Shown one piece after another: positions 6,825-13,491 of a DNA stretch of 13,921 nt; within the stretch, counting starts at the first letter, position 1; each line of letters starts with the position of its first letter. The position numbers and the translations under genes were made by a program. The notes beneath the pieces were generated by a model. It did not search any database and was not told the origin of the DNA. It was given only the letters and a program-made list of their open reading frames with translations. This DNA is from Lysobacterales bacterium (GTDB lineage: Bacteria > Pseudomonadota > Gammaproteobacteria > Xanthomonadales > Marinicellaceae). The stretch is taken from contig JALWML010000230.1 in assembly GCA_027083915.1 (NCBI GenBank), positions 1 through 13,921 on the forward strand, read 5' to 3'.

Positions 6825-9257
6825 ATGGCAAAAAACTTACTCATTGTCGAATCACCGGCAAAATCTAAAACAATCGAAAAGTATCTTGGCAAAGATTACA
6901 AAGTATTAGCATCCTATGGACACATCCGCGATTTACTCGCAAAAACAGGGGCAATTGATACCGACAACAATTTTGAAATGACTTATGTTGAGGTCGAGCG
7001 AAACAAAAAACACATTGATGCCATTGTTAGGGAAGCAAAAAAGGCAGACAATATCTATCTCGCAACCGATTTGGATAGAGAGGGAGAGGCCATATCTTGG
7101 CATGTTCTAGAAATATTAAAAGACCGCAACATCATTAAAGATAAAAATGTTTACCGAGTGGTATTTAGTGAAATTACTAAAAATGCCATTAAGGAAGCTG
7201 TTGCCAATCCACGCGAGCTTTCAACTGATTTAGTAGATGCCCAACAAGCCCGTCGCGCACTTGACTATTTAGTGGGGTTTAATTTATCACCTTTACTTTG
7301 GAAAAAAGTCCGTCGAGGTTTATCCGCAGGTCGTGTTCAATCGCCTGCTTTGAGCATGATTGTAAACCGTGAAGCTGAAATAGATGCTTTTGACCCACAA
7401 GAATATTGGACAATTGCCACTCCAATGGTCAAAGACAATTTTGAATTTAATGCCAATCTTATTCAACTGGACGGCCAAAAGCTCAAAAAATTTGACCTAA
7501 ATAATAAAGAACAAGTTGATGGCGTTTTAAAAACACTAAGGAAACAAGCGGGTGACACATTAACCGTTACAAAACTAACCGAAAAACAACGCAAAAGACG
7601 TCCTGCTGCCCCATTTATTACTTCAACTCTGCAACAAGAAGCCGCTCGAAAGCTTGGCTATTCAACACGAAAGACCATGCAGATTGCACAGCAATTGTAT
7701 GAAGGAATGTCTGTTGATGGAACAGTGCAAGGTTTAATTACCTATATGCGTACGGATGCCGTGATTTTATCAAAAGATGCTTTGGCAAATATTCGTCAAA
7801 CCATTGCTAGCGAGTTTGGCAGTGAGTTAGTGCCAGAAAAACCCAACTACTACAAAGGTAAATCTAAAAATGCTCAGGAGGCGCATGAGGCAGTGCGTCC
7901 AGTTAATGCCTCTTTAACTCCAAAAAAGGTCAGTGGTTCATTAGATAAAGACCAACTAAGATTATATGATTTAATTTGGAAACGTTCTTTGGCATGCCAA
8001 ATGACGGATGCATTAATCGGAACTGTTTCTGCCGATTATGAATTTGGTGATGCCCATGTTTTTAGAGCAACGGGTTCCACTGTTATCAAAAAAGGCTTTC
8101 TGACTGTCTATGAAGAAGGCAAAGACGATGAGAAGAAGAAAAAAACCAATGTTTTGCCACGTTTAAAAGAGGGAGATACTTCAAAAGTAGTCAAGATTGA
8201 AGGCAAGCAACATTTTACCGAACCACCGCCTCGCTATTCTGAGGCGAGTTTGGTAAAAGCATTAGAAGAGTATGGTATTGGTCGCCCTTCAACTTATGCT
8301 TCGATTATTAGTACCTTACTTAACCGAGATTATGTAGAACTTGAACAAAAGCGCTTTATACCAACAGATATTGGAAAAGTTGTTGCTCGATTTTTGCAAA
8401 AACATTTTGAAAATTATGTGGATTATGATTTTACTGCTCGTTTAGAGGATGCATTGGATGCTGTATCTCGCGGAGAGAAGGACTGGGTTCCTTTAATGCG
8501 AAAATTTTGGAATCCATTCATCAAGTTGGTCGAAGAAAAAGAAGAGTCTGTCAGTCGCGAAGAAGCACAATACCAACGTGTACTTGGCACTGATCCTAAA
8601 ACAGGTAAGCCAGTAACAGCTCGAGTCGGGAAATATGGCTCTTTTGTACAAATTGGTCATCGTGATGATGAAGATAAGCCACAATTTGCTGGTTTATTAC
8701 CAGGACAAAAACTTGATAAAATCACCTTTGAGGAAGCAATGGAGTTATTTAAGCTACCTCGTACACTTGGTGAAACGCCAGAAGGTGAAAAAGTTAGCAC
8801 AAATATTGGACGATTTGGTCCCTATGTTCGATACGATAATAAATTTGTATCCATAAAAAAAGATTTTCCAGCAACACCTTATGATATTTCTTTGGAACAA
8901 GCGCTAGAACTAATTAAAGAAAAGAAAATCGCTGATGCTAATCGTATGATTACAACATTTGATGATGGCATTCAAATTTTAAATGGTCGCTGGGGACCTT
9001 ATGTGACTGATGGTAAAAAGAATGGAAAAATTGTTAAGGGTACAGATCCAAAATCATTAAGTCATGAAGATTGTATTGAAATTTTAGCCAATACACCTGA
9101 TAAAAAATCACGTTTTAAGAAAAAGACTAAAAAGAAAGTTGCTAAAAAGAAAGCTATCAAAAAAAAGGCCACTAAGAAAAAAACCAACAAAAAGAAGGTT
9201 GTAAAAAAGAAGACAAGTCCAAAAAAAGCAACTAAAAAAACAACTACAAAGAAGTAA
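6825..9257 (+). CDS. topA: DNA topoisomerase I, zinc-finger-less form with Lys-rich tail
   Basis: An 810-residue type IA topoisomerase that relaxes negative supercoils. The TOPRIM domain begins at once with LLIVESPAKS (Glu9) and contains TDLDREGEA (Asp82, Asp84, Glu86). The active-site tyrosine is Tyr307 in ITYMRTDA, and the RPSTYA block is present further on. After about residue 590 there are three topoisomerase C-terminal repeat modules, recognisable by VGKYGSFVQIG, IGRFGPYVRYD and GRWGPYVTDGK. The Cys4 zinc fingers of E. coli TopA are missing: only two cysteines occur in the whole protein, far apart. The last 51 residues (760-810) are a Lys-rich tail. The Shine-Dalgarno is weak (AGG at 6807-6809). 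tsaC follows after at most 3 bases. Confidence 0.97.
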   Translation: MAKNLLIVESPAKSKTIEKYLGKDYKVLASYGHIRDLLAKTGAIDTDNNFEMTYVEVERNKKHIDAIVREAKKADNIYLATDLDREGEAISWHVLEILKDRNIIKDKNVYRVVFSEITKNAIKEAVANPRELSTDLVDAQQARRALDYLVGFNLSPLLWKKVRRGLSAGRVQSPALSMIVNREAEIDAFDPQEYWTIATPMVKDNFEFNANLIQLDGQKLKKFDLNNKEQVDGVLKTLRKQAGDTLTVTKLTEKQRKRRPAAPFITSTLQQEAARKLGYSTRKTMQIAQQLYEGMSVDGTVQGLITYMRTDAVILSKDALANIRQTIASEFGSELVPEKPNYYKGKSKNAQEAHEAVRPVNASLTPKKVSGSLDKDQLRLYDLIWKRSLACQMTDALIGTVSADYEFGDAHVFRATGSTVIKKGFLTVYEEGKDDEKKKKTNVLPRLKEGDTSKVVKIEGKQHFTEPPPRYSEASLVKALEEYGIGRPSTYASIISTLLNRDYVELEQKRFIPTDIGKVVARFLQKHFENYVDYDFTARLEDALDAVSRGEKDWVPLMRKFWNPFIKLVEEKEESVSREEAQYQRVLGTDPKTGKPVTARVGKYGSFVQIGHRDDEDKPQFAGLLPGQKLDKITFEEAMELFKLPRTLGETPEGEKVSTNIGRFGPYVRYDNKFVSIKKDFPATPYDISLEQALELIKEKKIADANRMITTFDDGIQILNGRWGPYVTDGKKNGKIVKGTDPKSLSHEDCIEILANTPDKKSRFKKKTKKKVAKKKAIKKKATKKKTNKKKVVKKKTSPKKATKKTTTKK
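9102..9254 (+). repeat. low-complexity AAA/AAG-rich tract encoding the TopA lysine tail
   Basis: The last 51 codons of topA before the stop form an imperfect KKKxx repeat, with 29 lysines and mostly Thr, Ala and Val between them. Such basic, histone-H1-like tails bind DNA non-specifically and are known to raise the processivity of zinc-finger-less TopA enzymes in other bacteria. Runs of A make the tract prone to replication slippage and to sequencing error. Confidence 0.85.
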
Positions 9258-9260
9258 GTG

Positions 9261-9818
9261 ATGAATTCTACAGAGCAACAGGTGGAACAAGCCGTCAGTG
9301 TCATTAAATCAGGTGGCATTGTTGCTTATCCAACTGAGTCTGTTTTCGGTTTAGGGTGCGACCCGTTTAATCAAAAAGCGGTGGAGAGGATTTTGCAAAT
9401 CAAGGGGCGTTTGCAAGAAAAAGGTCTTATCGTTATTGCTTCTCATGTGCAGCAAATAGCGCCATTAATTCAACCGAAACACCCAAATGATTTGGCACGA
9501 GCGTTAAAGACTTGGCCTGGTCATCATACATGGATTTTCCCTAAGTCATCACGAGTGCCTGCTTGGATTTCGGGCAACTTTGAGACAATTGCGGTTCGCG
9601 TTAGTGCCCACCCTATTGTCAAAGCTTTATGTGACAACCTAAATGGGTCTCTGGTGTCAACCAGTGCCAATATCGCAAACCAAGCTGTCTTGAACTCAAT
9701 AAAAGACATTGAAATGCAATTTGGTGATAAAATAGACGCCTTTATTAACGCACCTTTGGGCAATTACGATAAACCCAGTACAATAACAGTTGCACATACA
9801 TTAGAACAACTTCGATAA
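9261..9818 (+). CDS. tsaC: threonylcarbamoyl-AMP synthase, TsaC/YrdC type
   Basis: A 185-residue YrdC-domain protein that makes threonylcarbamoyl-AMP from threonine, bicarbonate and ATP, the first step of the t6A37 modification of ANN-decoding tRNAs. Motifs seen: GGIVAYPTESVFGLG (18-32), IKGR followed by KGLIVIA (47-60) and STSAN (133-137). It has the short TsaC length and no Sua5 C-terminal domain. Two starts are adjacent: GTG at 9258, immediately after the topA stop, and ATG at 9261, which I prefer. The ribosome binding site would lie in the AAAGAAG end of topA, suggesting tight coupling. tsaC next to topA and dprA is a recurrent gammaproteobacterial neighbourhood. The waaA start follows 4 bases after the stop. 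Confidence 0.95.
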   Translation: MNSTEQQVEQAVSVIKSGGIVAYPTESVFGLGCDPFNQKAVERILQIKGRLQEKGLIVIASHVQQIAPLIQPKHPNDLARALKTWPGHHTWIFPKSSRVPAWISGNFETIAVRVSAHPIVKALCDNLNGSLVSTSANIANQAVLNSIKDIEMQFGDKIDAFINAPLGNYDKPSTITVAHTLEQLR

Positions 9819-9822
9819 AATT

Positions 9823-11169
9823 TTGAACATAGATTTTAAAAACCGCTTATATTCCATAGCGACATTTTTACTCACGCCAGTGGTGCTGTTTCGACTTGCC
9901 TCACGTGGTATAAAGGCGCCTGCCTATTTTAGAAGGTGGAAAGAGCGTTTTGGTATTTTTCCAAACCCGAATTTTAAAAAATCCATTTTGATTCATGCAG
10001 TTTCTGTTGGCGAAGTTAATGCAGCTATTCCACTTATTAAAGCCTTAATGGAAACCTACAAAGAGCATGACTTTGTTATTACTACGGTGACACCAACGGG
10101 CTCGGATCGAGTTCAACAAATATTTGGCAATACTGTGTTTCATTTATATTTACCCTATGACTTGTCGGGTGCCGTTAAACGATTTTTGAAAAAAATAAAC
10201 CCAGACTTGGCCGTTGTTATGGAAACAGAAATTTGGCCTAACCTTTTTCGGTTTTGTAAAAAAAGAAATATACCTATTGTCGTGGCTAATGCTCGATTAT
10301 CAGAACTCTCCTTAAAGGGTTATAAATGGGTGCAGTCACTGGCAACTATGGCGGTTAATAACACTAAATTTGTCGCAGCACAAACCCAAACAGATGCCGA
10401 TAGAATGATTCGACTTGGTTGCGATGCTGACAAAATATATGTGGTGGGCAGTTTAAAGTTTGATATTATAATTGAACAAGATATTATCGAAAAAGGACAA
10501 GCAATTCACGAACATGTTGCTCAAAATCATTTGATTTGGATTGCAGCAAGTACACACCAAGAAGATGAGCTTGAACTATTAGAGGCTTATTCATATTTAA
10601 AGAAAAAACACCCAAGTTTATTATTGATAATTGTTCCACGTCACCCAGAACGTTTTCAGGTTACGGCACAGGCTTGCATCCAAAAGGGCTTTAACACTCA
10701 GTTACGTAGCAAATGTGGTCTTTACGATATAGATGCCGATGTTTTTATCGTTGATACGATGGGTGAAATGCTCGAGTTTTATGCCGCCTCTGACATTGCA
10801 TTTGTTGGAGGATCCATTGCTAATATTGGTGGGCACAATGTATTGGAAGCTGCTGTTTTTAAGCTGCCAGTTTTAGTAGGACCAAATACACATAATTTTG
10901 CTGAAACAACACAACTCTTACATGATTGTGGGGGCTCTTATTTAGTTAAAGATTCTGCAGATATAATTCGCCATATGGAAGAGTTAATTCAAAACCCTCA
11001 ACAACGCAAAAGAATGGGCCTTGCGGCTTTTAAGCTGGTTGAAGAAAATAGAGGAGCGGTTGCTTTAACCATGAAGTTGATAGCAAATGCCATGCAAGAT
11101 ATTCCTCTAGATGAAGACATGCAAAACCGTCGATATGTAAGCCCTAAGCGTGTGGGTGCATCCAAATGA
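9823..11169 (+). CDS. waaA: 3-deoxy-D-manno-octulosonic acid (Kdo) transferase
   Basis: A 448-residue GT30 glycosyltransferase that adds Kdo from CMP-Kdo to the lipid A precursor at the inner face of the inner membrane. An N-terminal hydrophobic anchor (about 9-25) is followed by RGIKAPAYFRRWKERFG, HAVSVGE with catalytic Glu64, ETEIWPN (134-140) and the nucleotide-binding region VGGSIANIGGHNVLEAA (328-344). The start must be TTG at 9823: an in-frame TAG lies at 9802-9804, no other usual start codon follows it, and later methionines fall inside conserved sequence. The Shine-Dalgarno is poor, so coupling to tsaC is likely. The C-terminus extends somewhat beyond E. coli WaaA. Whether it adds one Kdo or more cannot be read from sequence. 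Its TGA overlaps the ATG of ccoS. Confidence 0.95.
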   Translation: MNIDFKNRLYSIATFLLTPVVLFRLASRGIKAPAYFRRWKERFGIFPNPNFKKSILIHAVSVGEVNAAIPLIKALMETYKEHDFVITTVTPTGSDRVQQIFGNTVFHLYLPYDLSGAVKRFLKKINPDLAVVMETEIWPNLFRFCKKRNIPIVVANARLSELSLKGYKWVQSLATMAVNNTKFVAAQTQTDADRMIRLGCDADKIYVVGSLKFDIIIEQDIIEKGQAIHEHVAQNHLIWIAASTHQEDELELLEAYSYLKKKHPSLLLIIVPRHPERFQVTAQACIQKGFNTQLRSKCGLYDIDADVFIVDTMGEMLEFYAASDIAFVGGSIANIGGHNVLEAAVFKLPVLVGPNTHNFAETTQLLHDCGGSYLVKDSADIIRHMEELIQNPQQRKRMGLAAFKLVEENRGAVALTMKLIANAMQDIPLDEDMQNRRYVSPKRVGASK

Positions 11170-11330
11170 GTATTATTTTTGTCATGGTTATGATGAGTGC
11201 TTTATTGTTAGGTTTTGCCATTTGGGCGTTTTTTTGGGCAGTCAAAAACAATCAATTCGAAGACCTTGATACGCCAGCCTATTCAATGCTAGATGATGAA
11301 GATAAAAAGCAATCTGACGAGGAAGAATGA
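11166..11330 (+). CDS. ccoS: cbb3-type cytochrome oxidase assembly protein CcoS
   Basis: A 54-residue membrane protein. One transmembrane helix (about 3-24) is followed by FFWAVKNNQFEDLDTPAYSML (22-42), the diagnostic CcoS signature, and an acidic tail. CcoS is needed for maturation of cbb3-type cytochrome c oxidase, in particular for haem insertion into CcoN in Rhodobacter. The ATG overlaps the waaA stop as ATGA (11166-11169), and its own TGA overlaps the next ATG in the same way (11327-11330), so it is translationally coupled on both sides. ccoS usually follows ccoI in a cco cluster; here it follows an LPS gene. No other cco gene is in the window. The motif makes the call secure despite the small size. 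Confidence 0.93.
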   Translation: MSIIFVMVMMSALLLGFAIWAFFWAVKNNQFEDLDTPAYSMLDDEDKKQSDEEE

Positions 11331-12037
11331 ATCTTTTGACTCCATTTCTAATCGGGCTCTTTTCCAGTGTGCATTGTTTAGCTATGTGTGGCGGTTTATG
11401 TGGTGTTTTTTGTCGCCAGAGTCCAAATGCGATAACTATTTTGGTTATTAACTTTGGAAGAATTATTACCTACATCCTATTAGGTGCTCTTTTTGCAGGT
11501 CTAATTCAAGGTCTTGCAATTGAGGTGCCTTTAGCGCAAATTGGGTTTTGGATACGTTCTTCATTAGGCTTAATCTTGGTTTTTTTAGGGATAAGAATAC
11601 TTCGTAATAAGAGCAGTCTTCACAGTTTTTTTGAAAATAATCTTATATGGCAAAAAGCAAAAAAACAACTGCATAAAATTACAAAGTTAGATTCACTGTT
11701 GGCTAATATAACTAAAGGTTTGATTTGGGGGTTGATTCCTTGTGGTCTGCTTTATGGTGTTTTGCTTGCAGCAGCCACTACACACAATGTTATTCAGGGA
11801 GGGTTATTTATGTTTGCATTTGGCTTGGGCACGCTACCTTCAATGTTTGTAGCAGCGGGATTAATTACCAATTTTGAAAAAAAATTACAATCTCAATCAT
11901 TAAGGTATAGCGCAGGTGTATTTATTATTATTATAGGTTTATGGAGCTTGGTATCACCTTGGTTCAGTCACGAACTTATCCCTAATCATCCTGTTTTTAC
12001 TTCGGTTGTTGCCTTCTTAGATAGTTGTATTCCTTAG
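11327..12037 (+). CDS. DsbD_2/TauE-SafE-type membrane protein, CcoS-linked
   Basis: A 236-residue inner-membrane protein with about six hydrophobic segments. The first contains SSVHCLAMCGG with further cysteines (Cys17, Cys21, Cys25, Cys29), and the fourth contains GLIPCGLLYG (Cys139). This is the pattern of the DsbD/CcdA-like family often annotated 'sulfite exporter TauE/SafE'. Such genes frequently sit beside ccoS in proteobacterial cbb3 oxidase clusters. By inference it helps oxidase maturation, through transmembrane electron or copper transfer using its cysteines and HCxxMC motif, rather than exporting sulfite. The ATG overlaps the ccoS stop by 4 bases. A candidate terminator follows. Fold and location are well supported, the substrate is unknown. 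Confidence 0.88.
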   Translation: MNLLTPFLIGLFSSVHCLAMCGGLCGVFCRQSPNAITILVINFGRIITYILLGALFAGLIQGLAIEVPLAQIGFWIRSSLGLILVFLGIRILRNKSSLHSFFENNLIWQKAKKQLHKITKLDSLLANITKGLIWGLIPCGLLYGVLLAAATTHNVIQGGLFMFAFGLGTLPSMFVAAGLITNFEKKLQSQSLRYSAGVFIIIIGLWSLVSPWFSHELIPNHPVFTSVVAFLDSCIP

Positions 12038-12046
12038 TTTAAGGAA
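12030..12046. repeat. short perfect hairpin over the stop codon of the TauE/SafE-type gene
   Basis: TTCCTTA (12030-12036) and TAAGGAA (12040-12046) pair over 7 bases with a 3-base loop, covering the TAG stop of the membrane-protein gene. No T-run follows, so alone it is not a standard terminator. It may stabilise the 3' end together with the hairpin at 12054. Confidence 0.45.
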
Positions 12047-12053
12047 CACATGG

Positions 12054-12085
12054 AAAATAGAAAAACTGAGATGTCTCTATTTTTT
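12054..12085 (+). terminator. candidate AT-rich terminator between convergent genes
   Basis: AAAATAGA (12054-12061) pairs with TCTATTTT (12076-12083), with a 14-base loop and T at 12080-12085. It lies in the 68-base gap between the end of the membrane-protein gene and the end of the convergent dciA-like gene, where a terminator is expected. The stem has only two G-C pairs and the loop contains a competing GAGA/TCTC pairing, so strength is doubtful. Confidence 0.4.
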
Positions 12086-12105
12086 AGGTACTCTTTCACA
12101 GTCTG

Positions 12106-12414
12106 TTAAGACCTATCACCTATTATAATTCTTAATTTTTGAGCTGTAATTTTGAAATCTCGGTTAAAAATCTGTAGAATCACACGGCTATGTAAGCGAA
12201 CCTTGCTGGCTTCGAGTTGAGAATAACAAATAAGAACAATTAAATTTGCTCTAATATTGGCAATTGAACACAAGCCACGAAGAGCCAGTGGAAGTTTTGA
12301 TTGAAATTTCCGATCAAGTTCTCGCAAGTAGTTTGCATGTTTAAAAAGTTTTGGAAGATTGCTTCCAGAATTCAAACAGTAATTTATTGGTGTTGGTCCA
12401 GATTTATTGTGCAT
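12106..12414 (-). CDS. dciA: DciA/DUF721-family protein (probable helicase operator)
   Basis: A 102-residue minus-strand gene. NLPKLFKHANYLRELDRKFQSKLP, then LCSIANIRANLIVLICYSQLEASKVRLHS, follows the gammaproteobacterial DUF721 pattern: a leading helix with LDRxxxxxLP, a C-VANLR-type strand and a SxxxASRLR-type segment. DciA is the ancestral loader/operator of the replicative helicase DnaB in bacteria that lack DnaC. Position supports the call: in Pseudomonas aeruginosa, dciA is divergent from an M23 peptidase gene that precedes secA, exactly as here. The usual lpxC neighbour on the far side is missing; a convergent ccoS-linked gene is there instead. The protein is at the short end of the family. 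The start at 12414 has no clear Shine-Dalgarno, so the N-terminus is uncertain. Confidence 0.82.
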   Translation of the reverse strand: MHNKSGPTPINYCLNSGSNLPKLFKHANYLRELDRKFQSKLPLALRGLCSIANIRANLIVLICYSQLEASKVRLHSRVILQIFNRDFKITAQKLRIIIGDRS

Positions 12415-12459
12415 GGTTTAATTGTCACAATAGATAGAGAAGAAGGCAAGAAAAAGTTT

Positions 12460-13392
12460 ATGAAAAATATCATTGTATTAAAACAAAATCAAACGGGTAC
12501 GACCAGTTATGATTTATCGGATTCAAAAATACGCCAAAAACTAATTGCTGCGTTCTCTTTGCTTGTTGTTAGTGTTATATCCGTAGGGTTAGGCTTGGGA
12601 TATATGTTATTTAACAATACGGTTGATAAAGATTTAGAACTTCAAAACATTCATCAATTAGTTCAACAAAAAGAACTTGATATTCAAAAATTTAAATCTG
12701 CTGTTAATAGTGATTTAGATGCTTTGGCTCTACAAATTGGTGGTTTATATGCTCAAAGTATGCGTATAAATGCACTAGGCCAACGTTTAACAGAAGAAGT
12801 GAATCTTAAAAATAACGAATTTGACTTTAGTAAAGAGCCCGGTATTGGTGGTGCAGATTTAGAACTAACCAATCAAGAAAACACACCTTCAGATTTATTT
12901 GCTAGTTTATACTCTGTCAAAGCCAGTTTCCTACAACAAGAAGAACAGCTAACATTATTAAATAAGTTATTAGAAGAAAAAGACCTTGATAAGCAACTTA
13001 AGCCATCAGGAAAGCCCATTAAAAAGGGTTGGGTTTCATCAAGATATGGAACAAGGCCAGATCCTTTTACTGGCAAACAAGCCTTTCATTCGGGGGTTGA
13101 TTTTTCAGGCAAACCCGATTCCATCATACAAGCGGTTGCCGATGGTGTTGTTATTTGGTCAGGTAAGCGAGGTGGATATGGTAACCTCGTTGAAATTGAT
13201 CATGGTGAAGGGTTTGTTACTCGTTATGCACACATGAAGGAAACTTCGGTAAGTGTTGGAGAAAAAGTCAACAAAGACCAAGCCATAGGCATAATGGGTA
13301 AAACAGGAAGAGCAACATCAGAACACCTCCATTTTGAAGTGCTTAAAAATGGTCACAAAATAAACCCATGGCCCTTTTTAGCAAAAAAATAA
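12460..13392 (+). CDS. M23 (LytM-type) peptidoglycan peptidase, membrane-anchored
   Basis: A 310-residue envelope protein. A cytosolic N-terminus of about 27 residues precedes one membrane segment (28-51), then a periplasmic stalk with probable coiled coil (about 55-115 and 155-180), then a C-terminal M23 zinc endopeptidase domain. The zinc and catalytic residues are present: HSGVD (His210, Asp214), RYAHM (His258) and HLHFE (His289, His291). The enzyme is therefore expected to be active and to cleave peptide cross-links in murein. I chose ATG 12460, with AAGG 14 to 17 bases upstream, over the in-frame TTG at 12301. That start would add 53 residues encoded opposite dciA and would bury the membrane anchor. 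An M23 gene between dciA and secA is conserved in gammaproteobacteria; its specific role is not established. Confidence 0.92.
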   Translation: MKNIIVLKQNQTGTTSYDLSDSKIRQKLIAAFSLLVVSVISVGLGLGYMLFNNTVDKDLELQNIHQLVQQKELDIQKFKSAVNSDLDALALQIGGLYAQSMRINALGQRLTEEVNLKNNEFDFSKEPGIGGADLELTNQENTPSDLFASLYSVKASFLQQEEQLTLLNKLLEEKDLDKQLKPSGKPIKKGWVSSRYGTRPDPFTGKQAFHSGVDFSGKPDSIIQAVADGVVIWSGKRGGYGNLVEIDHGEGFVTRYAHMKETSVSVGEKVNKDQAIGIMGKTGRATSEHLHFEVLKNGHKINPWPFLAKK

Positions 13393-13409
13393 GACGAAAA
13401 GCTTGAAAA

Positions 13410-13430
13410 AAATGGTATCAAATACCATTT
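13410..13430. repeat. 9-bp perfect hairpin upstream of secA
   Basis: AAATGGTAT (13410-13418) and ATACCATTT (13422-13430) pair perfectly around a CAA loop, 61 bases before the secA start. On the plus strand it is followed by AGGGC and not by T, so it is not a standard terminator of the M23 gene; on the minus strand it is followed by a T-run. It could stabilise the 3' end, bind a regulator, or act in the secA leader. The rest of the 99-base gap shows only an AT-rich candidate -10 (TACAAT, 13448-13453) without a good -35. Confidence 0.5.
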
Positions 13431-13491
13431 AGGGCAAAATATATTTATACAATTAACTGTGGCTTTTATGCCTTAAGAGAAATTCATCATC

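Noticed and set aside
9062..9319. Minus-strand open frames rich in Phe and Leu opposite the 3' end of topA
   Set aside because: They are the antisense of the AAA/AAG-rich lysine tail; the apparent membrane protein is an artefact of complementing lysine codons.
12301..12459. N-terminal extension of the M23 peptidase from TTG 12301
   Set aside because: It lies opposite the dciA-like gene, reads as its antisense, and would put 53 unrelated residues before a normal N-terminus and membrane anchor. ATG 12460 is the natural start.
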